A stretch of DNA of 64,000 nucleotides from Acidobacteriota bacterium (GTDB lineage Bacteria; Acidobacteriota; Holophagae; Holophagales; Holophagaceae), in assembly GCA_021802985.1 (NCBI GenBank), contig JAJZQW010000001.1, forward strand, positions 1 to 64,000, read 5' to 3'. Below, piece after piece: positions 56,435-64,000 of this stretch (position 1 is the first letter of the stretch; every line of letters starts with the position of its first letter). The notes under the pieces were generated by a model. It worked only from the letters and a program-made list of their open reading frames with translations. It ran no database searches and was not told where the DNA came from. Made by a program: the position numbers and the translations under genes.

Positions 56435-57343
56435 ATGGCTATTCCGGAGCCCCGCATGCCCTACGCCGGCGAAAGCGCCGCCCTTCTCACCTCCGCCTGC
56501 TGGGCCCTGAACTCGGTGTGCTTCACCCTGGCGGGTCGGCGGGTGGGCTCGGCCTCCGTGAACCTGGTGCGCCTGCTCATGGCCTGGGCCCTGCTGGCGG
56601 GCCTGCATCTCGTCCTCTTCGGCAGCGTCTTTCCTGTGCATGCCGGGGCCACGCGGATCGGCTGGCTGGGCGTATCCGGGCTCATCGGTTTCGCCCTGGG
56701 CGACGCGGTGCTCTTCGAGGCCTTCCTGCTCATCGGGGCGCGGCTGTCCATGCTGCTGATGACGCTGTCCCCGATCTTCAGCGCCCTGCTGGCCTGGATC
56801 TGGCTGAAACAGGACCTGGGGCCCCTCAAGCTGCTGGCCATGGCCGTGACCCTGGCGGGCATCGCCTGGGTGGTGTGGGGCGATGGTGGCGCCGAAACCC
56901 ACCCCCACCTCTGGCGGGGTGTGATCCTCGGCATCGGGGGGGCCCTGGGCCAATCGGTGGGCCTGCTCTTCAGCCTGTACGGCCTGGCGGGCGGCTACTC
57001 GCCCATCTCCGCCAACTTCATTCGCGTGAGCGCCGGCCTGCTGGGCCTGCTGGTCTACTTCACCCTTCGCGGCCGCATGGGGCCGACCCTTGGCGGCCTG
57101 CGGGACCGCCACGCCGCGGGTCTCATCGCCCTGGGCGCCGCCACCGGCCCCGTGCTGGGCGTGATCTTCTCGCTCGTCGCCATCGCCAGGGCCCCCATGG
57201 GCGTGGCGGCCACGCTCATGTCGCTCTCCCCGGTGCTTCTCCTGCCCGTGTCGCACTACGGCTTCAAGGAGAAGGTGGGCGTCCATGCCATCCTGGGCAC
57301 CGCGCTGGCCCTGGCCGGGGCGGCCGCATTGTTCTTCGTCTAG
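56435..57343 (+). CDS. EamA-family DMT transporter
   Basis: Ten-TM pattern, two EamA repeats (SACWALNSVCFTLAGRRVG...; APMGVAATLMSLSPVLLLPVSH). Confidence 0.9.
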   Translation: MAIPEPRMPYAGESAALLTSACWALNSVCFTLAGRRVGSASVNLVRLLMAWALLAGLHLVLFGSVFPVHAGATRIGWLGVSGLIGFALGDAVLFEAFLLIGARLSMLLMTLSPIFSALLAWIWLKQDLGPLKLLAMAVTLAGIAWVVWGDGGAETHPHLWRGVILGIGGALGQSVGLLFSLYGLAGGYSPISANFIRVSAGLLGLLVYFTLRGRMGPTLGGLRDRHAAGLIALGAATGPVLGVIFSLVAIARAPMGVAATLMSLSPVLLLPVSHYGFKEKVGVHAILGTALALAGAAALFFV

Positions 57344-57351
57344 GAGACGCC

Positions 57352-58314
57352 ATGTCCCTCCGCAAGGATCCCGTCAGCTGGCTCTATGCACCGATCGAGC
57401 CCTACAAGATCCACCACCTGAAGGTGTCGGACCTGCATGAACTGCATGTCGAGGAGAGCGGCAATCCAAACGGCAAGCCCGTCCTCTTCCTGCACGGCGG
57501 ACCCGGCGGGGGCACCAGCCCCAAGCACCGCCGGTACTTCGATCCGGCGAAGTACCGCATCATCCTCTTCGACCAGCGGGGCTGCGGCCTGAGCACGCCC
57601 TATGCCGAGGTCCGCGAGAACACCACCTGGGACCTGGTGGCCGACATGGAGCGCATCCGGGAGCGCCTGGGCATCGACCGCTGGATGGTCTTCGGCGGCT
57701 CCTGGGGCGCCACCCTGGGCCTCGCCTACGCCGAGACCCATCCCCAGCGCGTGACCGAGCTGATCCTGCGGGGCATCTTCCTCCTGCGGCAGCGCGAGGT
57801 GGACTGGCTGTACCAGGAAGGCGCCAGCCGCGTCTTTCCTGATGCCTGGGAGCCCTACCGCGACGCCATCCCCGAAACCGAGCGCGGCGACTTCCTGAAG
57901 GCCTACGCCCAGCGGCTGCTGAGCGAGGATCCGGCCGTGAACCTGCCCGCTGCCAAGGCCTGGAGCATCTGGGAGGGCGCCACCAGCAAGCTCCTCCCCG
58001 ACCCCGACTTCATCGCATCCTACGGCGACGAGGCCACCACCCTCGCCTTCGCCCGCATCGAGTGCCACTACTTCCTGAACAAGGGTTGGCTGGACGAGGC
58101 CCAGCTCCTGCGGGACGCGCCGAAGCTGAACGGCCTTCCCGGCGCCATCATCCAGGGCCGCTACGACATGGTCTGCCCCATCGAAAGCGCCTGGGCCCTG
58201 TCCCAGGCCTGGCCCGAAGCCGACCTCGTCATCGTCCCCGACGCCGGCCACAGCGCCTATGAACCCGGCATCTCGCGGGCCCTGGTGGCCGCCACGGATC
58301 GCTTCGCGAACTAA
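57352..58314 (+). CDS. pip: Proline iminopeptidase
   Basis: LFLHGGPGGGTSPKHRRYFDPAKYRIILFDQRGCGLSTPYAE; FGGSWGATLGLAYAETHP. Confidence 0.94.
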   Translation: MSLRKDPVSWLYAPIEPYKIHHLKVSDLHELHVEESGNPNGKPVLFLHGGPGGGTSPKHRRYFDPAKYRIILFDQRGCGLSTPYAEVRENTTWDLVADMERIRERLGIDRWMVFGGSWGATLGLAYAETHPQRVTELILRGIFLLRQREVDWLYQEGASRVFPDAWEPYRDAIPETERGDFLKAYAQRLLSEDPAVNLPAAKAWSIWEGATSKLLPDPDFIASYGDEATTLAFARIECHYFLNKGWLDEAQLLRDAPKLNGLPGAIIQGRYDMVCPIESAWALSQAWPEADLVIVPDAGHSAYEPGISRALVAATDRFAN

Positions 58315-58320
58315 AAATGC

Positions 58321-58432
58321 AGGACAGGATTAACAGGATGAAAAGCTGGATTAACCGAATTAAAGCCTGGCGATCATTCGCTTGAATCCTGTTAATCGGT
58401 TTTCAAATCCTGTTCATCCTGTCTCCGTTTTT
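58321..58432. repeat. Imperfect long inverted repeat, CAGGATTAACAGGAT type
   Basis: ACAGGATTAACAGGATGAAAAG...GGATTAACCGAATTAAAG versus reverse complement of CTTGAATCCTGTTAATCGGTTTTCAAATCCTGTTCATCCTGT. Confidence 0.8.
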
Positions 58433-59089
58433 TCAGCTCTTTGCGCGGTTCCGAAAGTGGTCGTACACGAACCACGCGATGCCTGCGAGGAGCAGCGCGC
58501 CGATGACGGCGTCGAGCTTGTGGAAGTAGGCGCCGAGGGTGTTCCACTTCTCGCCCAGCTTGTAGCCGATCCAGGCGAGGCCCAGGCACCAGGGCAGGCT
58601 GCCGGCGAAGGTGTAGAGGTGGAAGCGGGTGCGGTCCATCTTCGCGATGCCGGCGGGCAGGGCGATGAAGGTGCGGACCACGGGCAGCAGGCGGCCGAGG
58701 ATGATGGCCTCGGAACCAAAGCGCTCGAAGAAGCGGTGGGCCTGATCCAGGTGGCCCGTGTGCAGCCAGATGTACTTGCCGTACTTCTCCACGGCCCGGC
58801 GGCCGCCCCAGGCGCCCACCTCGTAGGCGGGAATGCTGCCCAGGTTGCAGCCCAGGGCCCCGAAGATCCCGGCGATCCAGATCTGGGCCACGGGATGTCC
58901 GGCCCCAAGGCCGAGGAAGGTCATCTGGCCCTTGAAGGCCAAGTAGCCGGCGAAGGGCATGATCACTTCGCTGGGCAGGGGGATGCAGGCGCTCTCGATG
59001 CCCATGAGCAGCATCACGCCCAGGGGCCCCATGGCGACCATGAGGACCGTCATCCAGGCGATGATGGGGGCAAGGATTTTCTGCAGCAT
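58433..59089 (-). CDS. DedA-family membrane protein
   Basis: IPLPSEVIMPFAGYLAFKG; FGSEAIILGRLLPVVRTFIALPAGIAKM. Confidence 0.94.
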   Translation of the reverse strand: MLQKILAPIIAWMTVLMVAMGPLGVMLLMGIESACIPLPSEVIMPFAGYLAFKGQMTFLGLGAGHPVAQIWIAGIFGALGCNLGSIPAYEVGAWGGRRAVEKYGKYIWLHTGHLDQAHRFFERFGSEAIILGRLLPVVRTFIALPAGIAKMDRTRFHLYTFAGSLPWCLGLAWIGYKLGEKWNTLGAYFHKLDAVIGALLLAGIAWFVYDHFRNRAKS

Positions 59090-59124
59090 CGGGCCATCCC
59101 AAAGGCTCCAGTCTACCGGGGAGC

Positions 59125-59139
59125 TACACTGGTCCCATG
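59125..59139 (+). promoter_or_regulatory. TACACT-N6-ATG (leaderless-type -10)
   Basis: tacact ggtccc ATG. Confidence 0.4.
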
Positions 59140-59592
59140 TCCGAGGATCTCGTCCGCAACCGCAAAGCCTTCCACGATTACCATGTCCTCGAAACCTGGG
59201 AGGCGGGGATCGCCCTGCAGGGCACCGAAGTGAAGGCCCTCCGGGCGGGTCTGGGGCAGCTGCAGGACGCCTATGTGGATACGGCGGGTGGCGAGCTTTG
59301 GCTCAAGCAGGCCCACATCTCGCCCTACGAACACGGCACCTATGCCAACCACGACCCCCTGCGTCCCCGCAAGCTGCTGCTCCACAAGGCCGAGATCACC
59401 AAGATGACCGCCAAGGTCGTGCGCAAGGGCCTGACCATCATCCCGCTGGCGATCTACCTGAACGAGAAGGGGCTGATCAAGGTGAAGGTGGCCCTCGCCG
59501 AAGGCAAGGCCCACGCCGACAAGCGCGAGGCCCTGAAGCAGCGCGAGCAGAAGCGCGAGATGGACCGCATCAGGAAGGGTGCCCGGGAGTAG
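59137..59592 (+). CDS. smpB: SsrA-binding protein
   Basis: NRKAFHDYHVLETWEAGIALQGTEVKALRAG; HISPYEHGTYANHDPLRPRKLLLHK. Confidence 0.97.
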   Translation: MSEDLVRNRKAFHDYHVLETWEAGIALQGTEVKALRAGLGQLQDAYVDTAGGELWLKQAHISPYEHGTYANHDPLRPRKLLLHKAEITKMTAKVVRKGLTIIPLAIYLNEKGLIKVKVALAEGKAHADKREALKQREQKREMDRIRKGARE

Positions 59593-59627
59593 GTGGGGCC
59601 ATTTGGGCTTTCCGGTGGCAAGGATTG

Positions 59628-59764
59628 CTGGTCACGGAAGGCGCGGAAGTTCACGGAAGACGCTGAAGAGGCGAGGGCGCCCATTGCGCGGGCCCATCCA
59701 AGACAGGCACATCTCCTTCCCTTTTCCGTGTTTTCCGGCCGTTTTCCGTGTCTTCCGCGACCAG
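59628..59764. repeat. Copy 3 of the CTGGTCGCGGAAG inverted-repeat element
   Basis: CTGGTCACGGAAG (59628-59640) ... CTTCCGCGACCAG (59752-59764). Confidence 0.8.
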
Positions 59765-59796
59765 CGCCTTTCCAGAAGCCAAAGAAGCGTCAAGGG

Positions 59797-60432
59797 TCAG
59801 CTCTTCCACCCACCCTGGGCGAAGCGGGCCAGTTTCTCGTCACTGCTGCGCAGGGCCAAGGCCCGGGCCACGTAGCGGCCGATGGGATCGGCTTCCAGGT
59901 TGACGGGATCGCCGGGGCGCATCCCCGCCAGGGCCGTGCGCTTCACGGTCTCGGGGATGAGGGCCACGGTGAACCAGTCGGTGCCACAGTCCACCACGGT
60001 GAGGGAGATGCCATCCACGGCCACGGAGCCCTTGGGGGCCGTCATGGGCGCCAGTTCCGGGGGCATGGCGAACCGCCAGAGGCCTTCGTCCTTGGGACGC
60101 GACAGCAACTGTCCCACGGCATCCACATGCCCCGCCACCAGGTGGCCATCCAGGGGATCCCCGACCCGCAGCGCGGGCTCGAGGTGGAGCGGGGCCCCCA
60201 GCGCGAGACGTCCGAGGGTGGTCCGCTGGAGGGTCTCCTCGCTCAGGTCCGCTTCCCAGGCCCGCCCATCCACGGCCACGCTGGTGAGGCAGGCGCCGTT
60301 CACAGCGATGCTGGCGCCGGTGCCGGCCCGCTCCAGCAGGTCGGCCGGCGCCGCGATGCGGAGCCGGGCCCCGCCGGGCCGCGGGGAACGGGATTCGAGG
60401 GTGCCGAGGTGGCGGATCAGTCCGGTGAACAT
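59797..60432 (-). CDS. ribE: Riboflavin synthase alpha subunit
   Basis: MFTGLIRHLGTLES; VNGACLTSVAVDG; GHLVAGHVDAVG; DGISLTVVDCGTDWF. Confidence 0.95.
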   Translation of the reverse strand: MFTGLIRHLGTLESRSPRPGGARLRIAAPADLLERAGTGASIAVNGACLTSVAVDGRAWEADLSEETLQRTTLGRLALGAPLHLEPALRVGDPLDGHLVAGHVDAVGQLLSRPKDEGLWRFAMPPELAPMTAPKGSVAVDGISLTVVDCGTDWFTVALIPETVKRTALAGMRPGDPVNLEADPIGRYVARALALRSSDEKLARFAQGGWKS

Positions 60433-60451
60433 GGGCAGACCTCCCCTCCCA

Positions 60452-62029
60452 TCATGGCGCCGGATCGGCCGCCGCGAGCCGGCTCTTGCGGGAGCCGTAG
60501 AGGAAGTAGATCACCAGTCCGATGCCCAGCCAGATGAAGAACCGGTACCAGGTGAGGGCCGGCAGCCCCCGGGCGATCCAGATGCAGCCGAGGATGCCCA
60601 GGGGCGCCACCACCCAGGCGAAGGGCATGGTGAACTTGCGCGGGGCCTCCGGCCGGCGGTGGCGCAGGATGAGCACCGCGGCGCAGACGATGACGAAGGC
60701 GAAGAGGGTCCCAATGTTGGCCAGCTCCACGACTTCGTCGATGTTCAGCAGGGCGGCGGGGATCGCCACCAGGAAGCCCGTGAGCATCGTGGCGTTGGAG
60801 GGGGTCTTGAACTTGTTGTGGACCTTCCCGAACCAGGGGGCCAGCAGGCCGTCCCGGCTCATGCTCATGAAGATGCGGGGCTGGCCCACCTGGTACACGA
60901 GCAGCGCGGCCGTGGTGGCGATGACGGCCCCGAAGCTGATGACGGCGGCGATGCTGGTCATCTTGTGCTGAGTAAAGATGTAGGCCAGGGGATCCGCAAT
61001 GCCCCCCAGCTTCGTGTAGTGCAGCATGCCGGTGACCACCAGGGCCACGGCCGCGTAGATGACGGTGCAGATGCCCAGGGACCACAGGATGCCGCGGGGC
61101 AGGTCCCGGCCCGGGTCGCGGCATTCCTCCGCCGTGGTGCTCACGGCATCGAAGCCGATGAAGGCGAAGAAGATGATGGCCGCCCCGGCCTGGATGCCGC
61201 GCCAGCCGTGGGGCACGAAGGGATGCCAGTTCCCGGGATTGATGAAGCGGACGCCGAGGCCCACCACCGCCAGCAGGATCATCACCTTGACGACCACCAT
61301 GACGCTGTTGACCCGGGCGCTCTCCTTGATGCCGATGTAGCAGAGCCAGGTGATGAGCGCCGTGATGATCACGGCCAGCAGGTTGATGGTAACGGGCAGC
61401 CCCGCCACCGTGGGGGCGGAACGCACCACGTCCCAGTTCGCGAACAGCGAGGCTCCGTTGAGGAGCCCGGCCTTGGCCTGGGCCAGGGCGTGCAGCTTCG
61501 CGGAGAGTCCCATGGCGGGCACGCCCTCCACCAGCTTCATGGCCGACCGCGGATCCATCCCCAGCCAGCCCGGGATGTCCACGTGGAAGACCGAGGAGAG
61601 GAAGCTGCGGGCGTAGTCGCCCCAGGAGATGGCCACGGCCACATTGGAGATGGCGTATTCCAGCAACAGGTCCCAGCCGATGATCCAGGCCATCAGCTCC
61701 CCGAGAGTGGCGTAGGCGTAGGTGTAGGCGCTGCCCGACACGGGAATCATGGAGGCCAGCTCGGCGTAGGCCAGGGCCGTGAAGCCGCAGATGAGGGCCA
61801 CAATGAGGATGCTGAGGACCAGGCCCGGCCCGGCGGGCAGGCGCCCATCCGCCATGTTGCCGGCGGCCGCCGTGCCGATGCTGGAGAAGATGCCGGCCCC
61901 GATGATGGCCCCGATGCCGAACATGGTGAGCTCGAAGGCTCCCAGGTTCTTCTTGAGCTGGTGTTCCGGTTCCTCGGCGCTGGCGCGCAGCTGTTCCAGG
62001 GACTTGGTGCGGAAGAGGCGGTCGAACAT
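60452..62029 (-). CDS. APC-family amino acid permease (CAT-like)
   Basis: FGIGAIIGAGIFSSIG; FFAFIGFDAVSTTAEECRDPGRDLPRGI; ~12 TM helices. Confidence 0.95.
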   Translation of the reverse strand: MFDRLFRTKSLEQLRASAEEPEHQLKKNLGAFELTMFGIGAIIGAGIFSSIGTAAAGNMADGRLPAGPGLVLSILIVALICGFTALAYAELASMIPVSGSAYTYAYATLGELMAWIIGWDLLLEYAISNVAVAISWGDYARSFLSSVFHVDIPGWLGMDPRSAMKLVEGVPAMGLSAKLHALAQAKAGLLNGASLFANWDVVRSAPTVAGLPVTINLLAVIITALITWLCYIGIKESARVNSVMVVVKVMILLAVVGLGVRFINPGNWHPFVPHGWRGIQAGAAIIFFAFIGFDAVSTTAEECRDPGRDLPRGILWSLGICTVIYAAVALVVTGMLHYTKLGGIADPLAYIFTQHKMTSIAAVISFGAVIATTAALLVYQVGQPRIFMSMSRDGLLAPWFGKVHNKFKTPSNATMLTGFLVAIPAALLNIDEVVELANIGTLFAFVIVCAAVLILRHRRPEAPRKFTMPFAWVVAPLGILGCIWIARGLPALTWYRFFIWLGIGLVIYFLYGSRKSRLAAADPAP

Positions 62030-62096
62030 GGGATCCTTGGGGGAAGGGACCATGCTAGCAGTGGCCCCTGGGTGGTGGGCCATTGGCTGTGGGCGG

Positions 62097-62111
62097 TAGG
62101 CTGGGGGCATG
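62097..62111 (+). promoter_or_regulatory. TAGGCT-N6-ATG (leaderless-type -10)
   Basis: taggct gggggc ATG. Confidence 0.35.
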
Positions 62112-63053
62112 AGGCTCTGGAACGACCGCCGCCTGCGCCTGTCCCTCACTGGGCTGGGGGCCCAGTACCTGCTGGCCCTCCTGGCCGTGGGTGCCTTCTC
62201 GGTGAACACCGGGAACAACCTCCTGTACCTGGTGTTCTCCCTCATGCTGGGGCTGTTCCTGGTGTCCGGCATCCTGAGCCGTCGGGCCCTGCGGGACCTG
62301 CGCATCCTAGGCGTCGACGAGGGGAACCTGTTCGCCCGGGTCCGTGGGGGTCTCCGGCTCCGCCTGGAGGATGGCGCCCACGGCCGCGTCCGGGGGCTGG
62401 AACTGCACCTCTCGTTGGATCGGGGACGCGTCGAACCGGGCTTCCTGGGGACCGCCCCGCGCCAGGGGGAGGCCACCGTCGTGCTCCACGCCCGGGCGGA
62501 ACAGCGGGGCTGGACCCGGCTGGGAACCCTGGAACTGCGCACCCAGTTCCCCTTCGGGCTCCTGGAGAAGTCCCGCTTCCTCCAGCTGGACCAGCCGATC
62601 CTGGTGCTGCCGCACCCCCGCACCCCCCCAGCCCAGCCCGCCGGGTGGCGGGGCGAGGGCCACCGCACCCAGCCCCAGCCCGGCAGCAGCAGCCCCGAGG
62701 GCGCTCGCCCGCTGCGCCTGGGCGATCCGCCCGCGCGCATGCACTGGAAACGCACCGCCCAGCGTCGCGAACCCTGGGTGCGCACCTTCGAGGAGGAGCG
62801 GCCCCTGGGCCTCCACCTGCGCCTGAATCAGGACGCCTGGGCCCCCGGGCGCCCCTTCGAGCGCGAACTGGAGCGCCTTTCCGGCGCCATCCTCCAGGCC
62901 CGGCTCCAGAAGCGGGAGGTGAGCCTGGAACTCCACGGCACCGGCGGCGCCCGGGAGATCCGGGGGCACACGCCCTGCTGGCGGGCCCTGGCTTTGGCGG
63001 AGGCCACGGGCCGGGGGACGGATCAGGAGGCCTCGCGTTCAGAGGTGCACTAA
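62109..63053 (+). CDS. DUF58-like domain protein
   Basis: Two N-terminal TM helices (FSVNTGNNLLYLVFSLMLGLFLVSGILS); RLGDPPARMHWKRTAQRREPWVRTFEEE. Confidence 0.8.
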   Translation: MRLWNDRRLRLSLTGLGAQYLLALLAVGAFSVNTGNNLLYLVFSLMLGLFLVSGILSRRALRDLRILGVDEGNLFARVRGGLRLRLEDGAHGRVRGLELHLSLDRGRVEPGFLGTAPRQGEATVVLHARAEQRGWTRLGTLELRTQFPFGLLEKSRFLQLDQPILVLPHPRTPPAQPAGWRGEGHRTQPQPGSSSPEGARPLRLGDPPARMHWKRTAQRREPWVRTFEEERPLGLHLRLNQDAWAPGRPFERELERLSGAILQARLQKREVSLELHGTGGAREIRGHTPCWRALALAEATGRGTDQEASRSEVH

Positions 63054-63095
63054 GCTAGGGACGGCCCCACCCCGGGGTGTCGTCGGAGGTTCACG

Positions 63096-63533
63096 GTGTT
63101 TGACGATCCCCAGTCCCCGGCCTGGAAGCCCTTGCTGGACGCCGCCTGGGCGGCCCGGGACCGGGCCCATGCGCCCTATTCCCACTTCCAGGTGGGCGCC
63201 GCCCTGCTGACGGCCTCCGGCCAGGTGGTGGCCGGCTGCAACGTGGAGAACGCCGCCTACCCCGTGGGCCTCTGCGCCGAGCGGGGCGCCGTCAGCACCG
63301 CCGTGGCCCTGGGCCTGCAACCAGGGGGCCTGGTGGCCGCCGTGGTGGTCACCGACGCGGAACCCCTGACGCCCCCCTGCGGGGCCTGTCGTCAGGTCCT
63401 GGTGGAATTTGCCGATGACGTCCCCATCCTGCTGGCCAACCGGCGGACCCAGCAGCTCCACCGTCTGGCGGATCTCCTGCCCCACAGCTTCAGCGGGCGG
63501 CATTTCCAGTCCCCGGCCCAGGACCCGCGCTAG
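63096..63533 (+). CDS. cdd: Cytidine deaminase
   Basis: APYSHFQVGAALLTASGQVVAGCNVENAAYPVGLCAERGA; PPCGACRQVLVEF. Confidence 0.96.
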   Translation: MFDDPQSPAWKPLLDAAWAARDRAHAPYSHFQVGAALLTASGQVVAGCNVENAAYPVGLCAERGAVSTAVALGLQPGGLVAAVVVTDAEPLTPPCGACRQVLVEFADDVPILLANRRTQQLHRLADLLPHSFSGRHFQSPAQDPR

Positions 63534-63571
63534 ACTTTCCGGACCCCAGGGACGCACCGCCGAGGCAGCGA

Positions 63572-64000
63572 ATGGCCATTGATCGCATCAAAGTCAAAAA
63601 GGAAGCGGACAAGTACCTGGCGGCCGGCAAGGTGGACCGGGCCATCGACGAGCTGCGCAAGATCCTGGATGACAACCCCAAGGATCTGAACACCATGAAT
63701 GCCATCGGGGATCTGTACTTGCAGATCAAGCGGATCCCCGAGGCCGTGGAGGTCTTCCGCCGGCTGGCCATCGCCTACGAGCGGGACGGCTTCGCCCCCA
63801 AGGCCACGGCCATCCTGCAGAAGACCGTACGGGCCGCGCCCGATGACATCGACATCGCCCAGCGCCTGGCGGATCTCTACCGGCAGACCAACAAGATCAA
63901 GGAAGCGGTGCAGGTCCACCTCCAGGTGGCGGAGCACTTCCAGAAGAAGGGGCTCATCAAGCGGGCCCTGGAGGAGTTCGCCAAGCTGGTGGACCTGGAT
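63572..64000 (+). CDS. TPR-repeat protein, truncated by window end
   Basis: MAIDRIKVKKEADKYLAAGKVDRAIDELRKILDDNPKDLNTMNAIGDLYLQIKRIPEAVEVFRRL...; open to position 64000. Confidence 0.85.
   Translation, partial: MAIDRIKVKKEADKYLAAGKVDRAIDELRKILDDNPKDLNTMNAIGDLYLQIKRIPEAVEVFRRLAIAYERDGFAPKATAILQKTVRAAPDDIDIAQRLADLYRQTNKIKEAVQVHLQVAEHFQKKGLIKRALEEFAKLVDLD

Noticed and set aside
59593-59800. Possible ssrA (tmRNA) next to smpB
   Set aside because: The intergenic sequence is the CTGGTCGCGGAAG inverted-repeat element; no tRNA-like ends or TPsiC arm were found.
59882-63058. 1058-aa plus-strand ORF over ribE, the permease and DUF58
   Set aside because: Low-complexity shadow ORF antisense to clear genes; only the DUF58 frame is real on that strand.

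Overview
This is a GC-rich bacterial chromosomal window. Gene content and style look like a Holophaga/Geothrix-type Acidobacteriota, but that assignment is inference only. It is mostly housekeeping sequence: tRNA-Val, rplM-rpsI-rpsB-tsf-pyrH, two separated nuo blocks (nuoABCD and nuoEF), argF, kdsA, gmhA, smpB, hemW, riboflavin synthase, ftsK, dsbD and cdd. Interspersed are small accessory modules: a YeiE/YeiH-like divergon; tandem tetraheme cytochromes; a LytS/LytTR system followed by tandem repeat-like paralogs and an esterase; a MarR/YceI/CDGSH module between the nuo blocks; an ACP-dehydratase-KS-KS(CLF-like)-SPOR operon; a candidate endonuclease III-BtuF-like fusion; and an Mtd1-like divergent FolD. 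There are no phage, transposase, CRISPR or classical defence genes. The most unusual non-coding signal is at 24734-25073. There the last codons of nuoD (IIAGELDR-stop) occur three times at ~150 bp spacing with only synonymous differences, separated by hairpin-rich DNA. This resembles small elements that insert at the nuoD 3' end and regenerate it. Other non-coding signals are a three-copy inverted-repeat (MITE/REP-like) family, a separate CAGGATTAACAGGAT inverted repeat, and a recurrent TANNCT-N5/6-ATG signature that suggests leaderless transcripts. All calls come from reading the sequence and translations; no searches were run.
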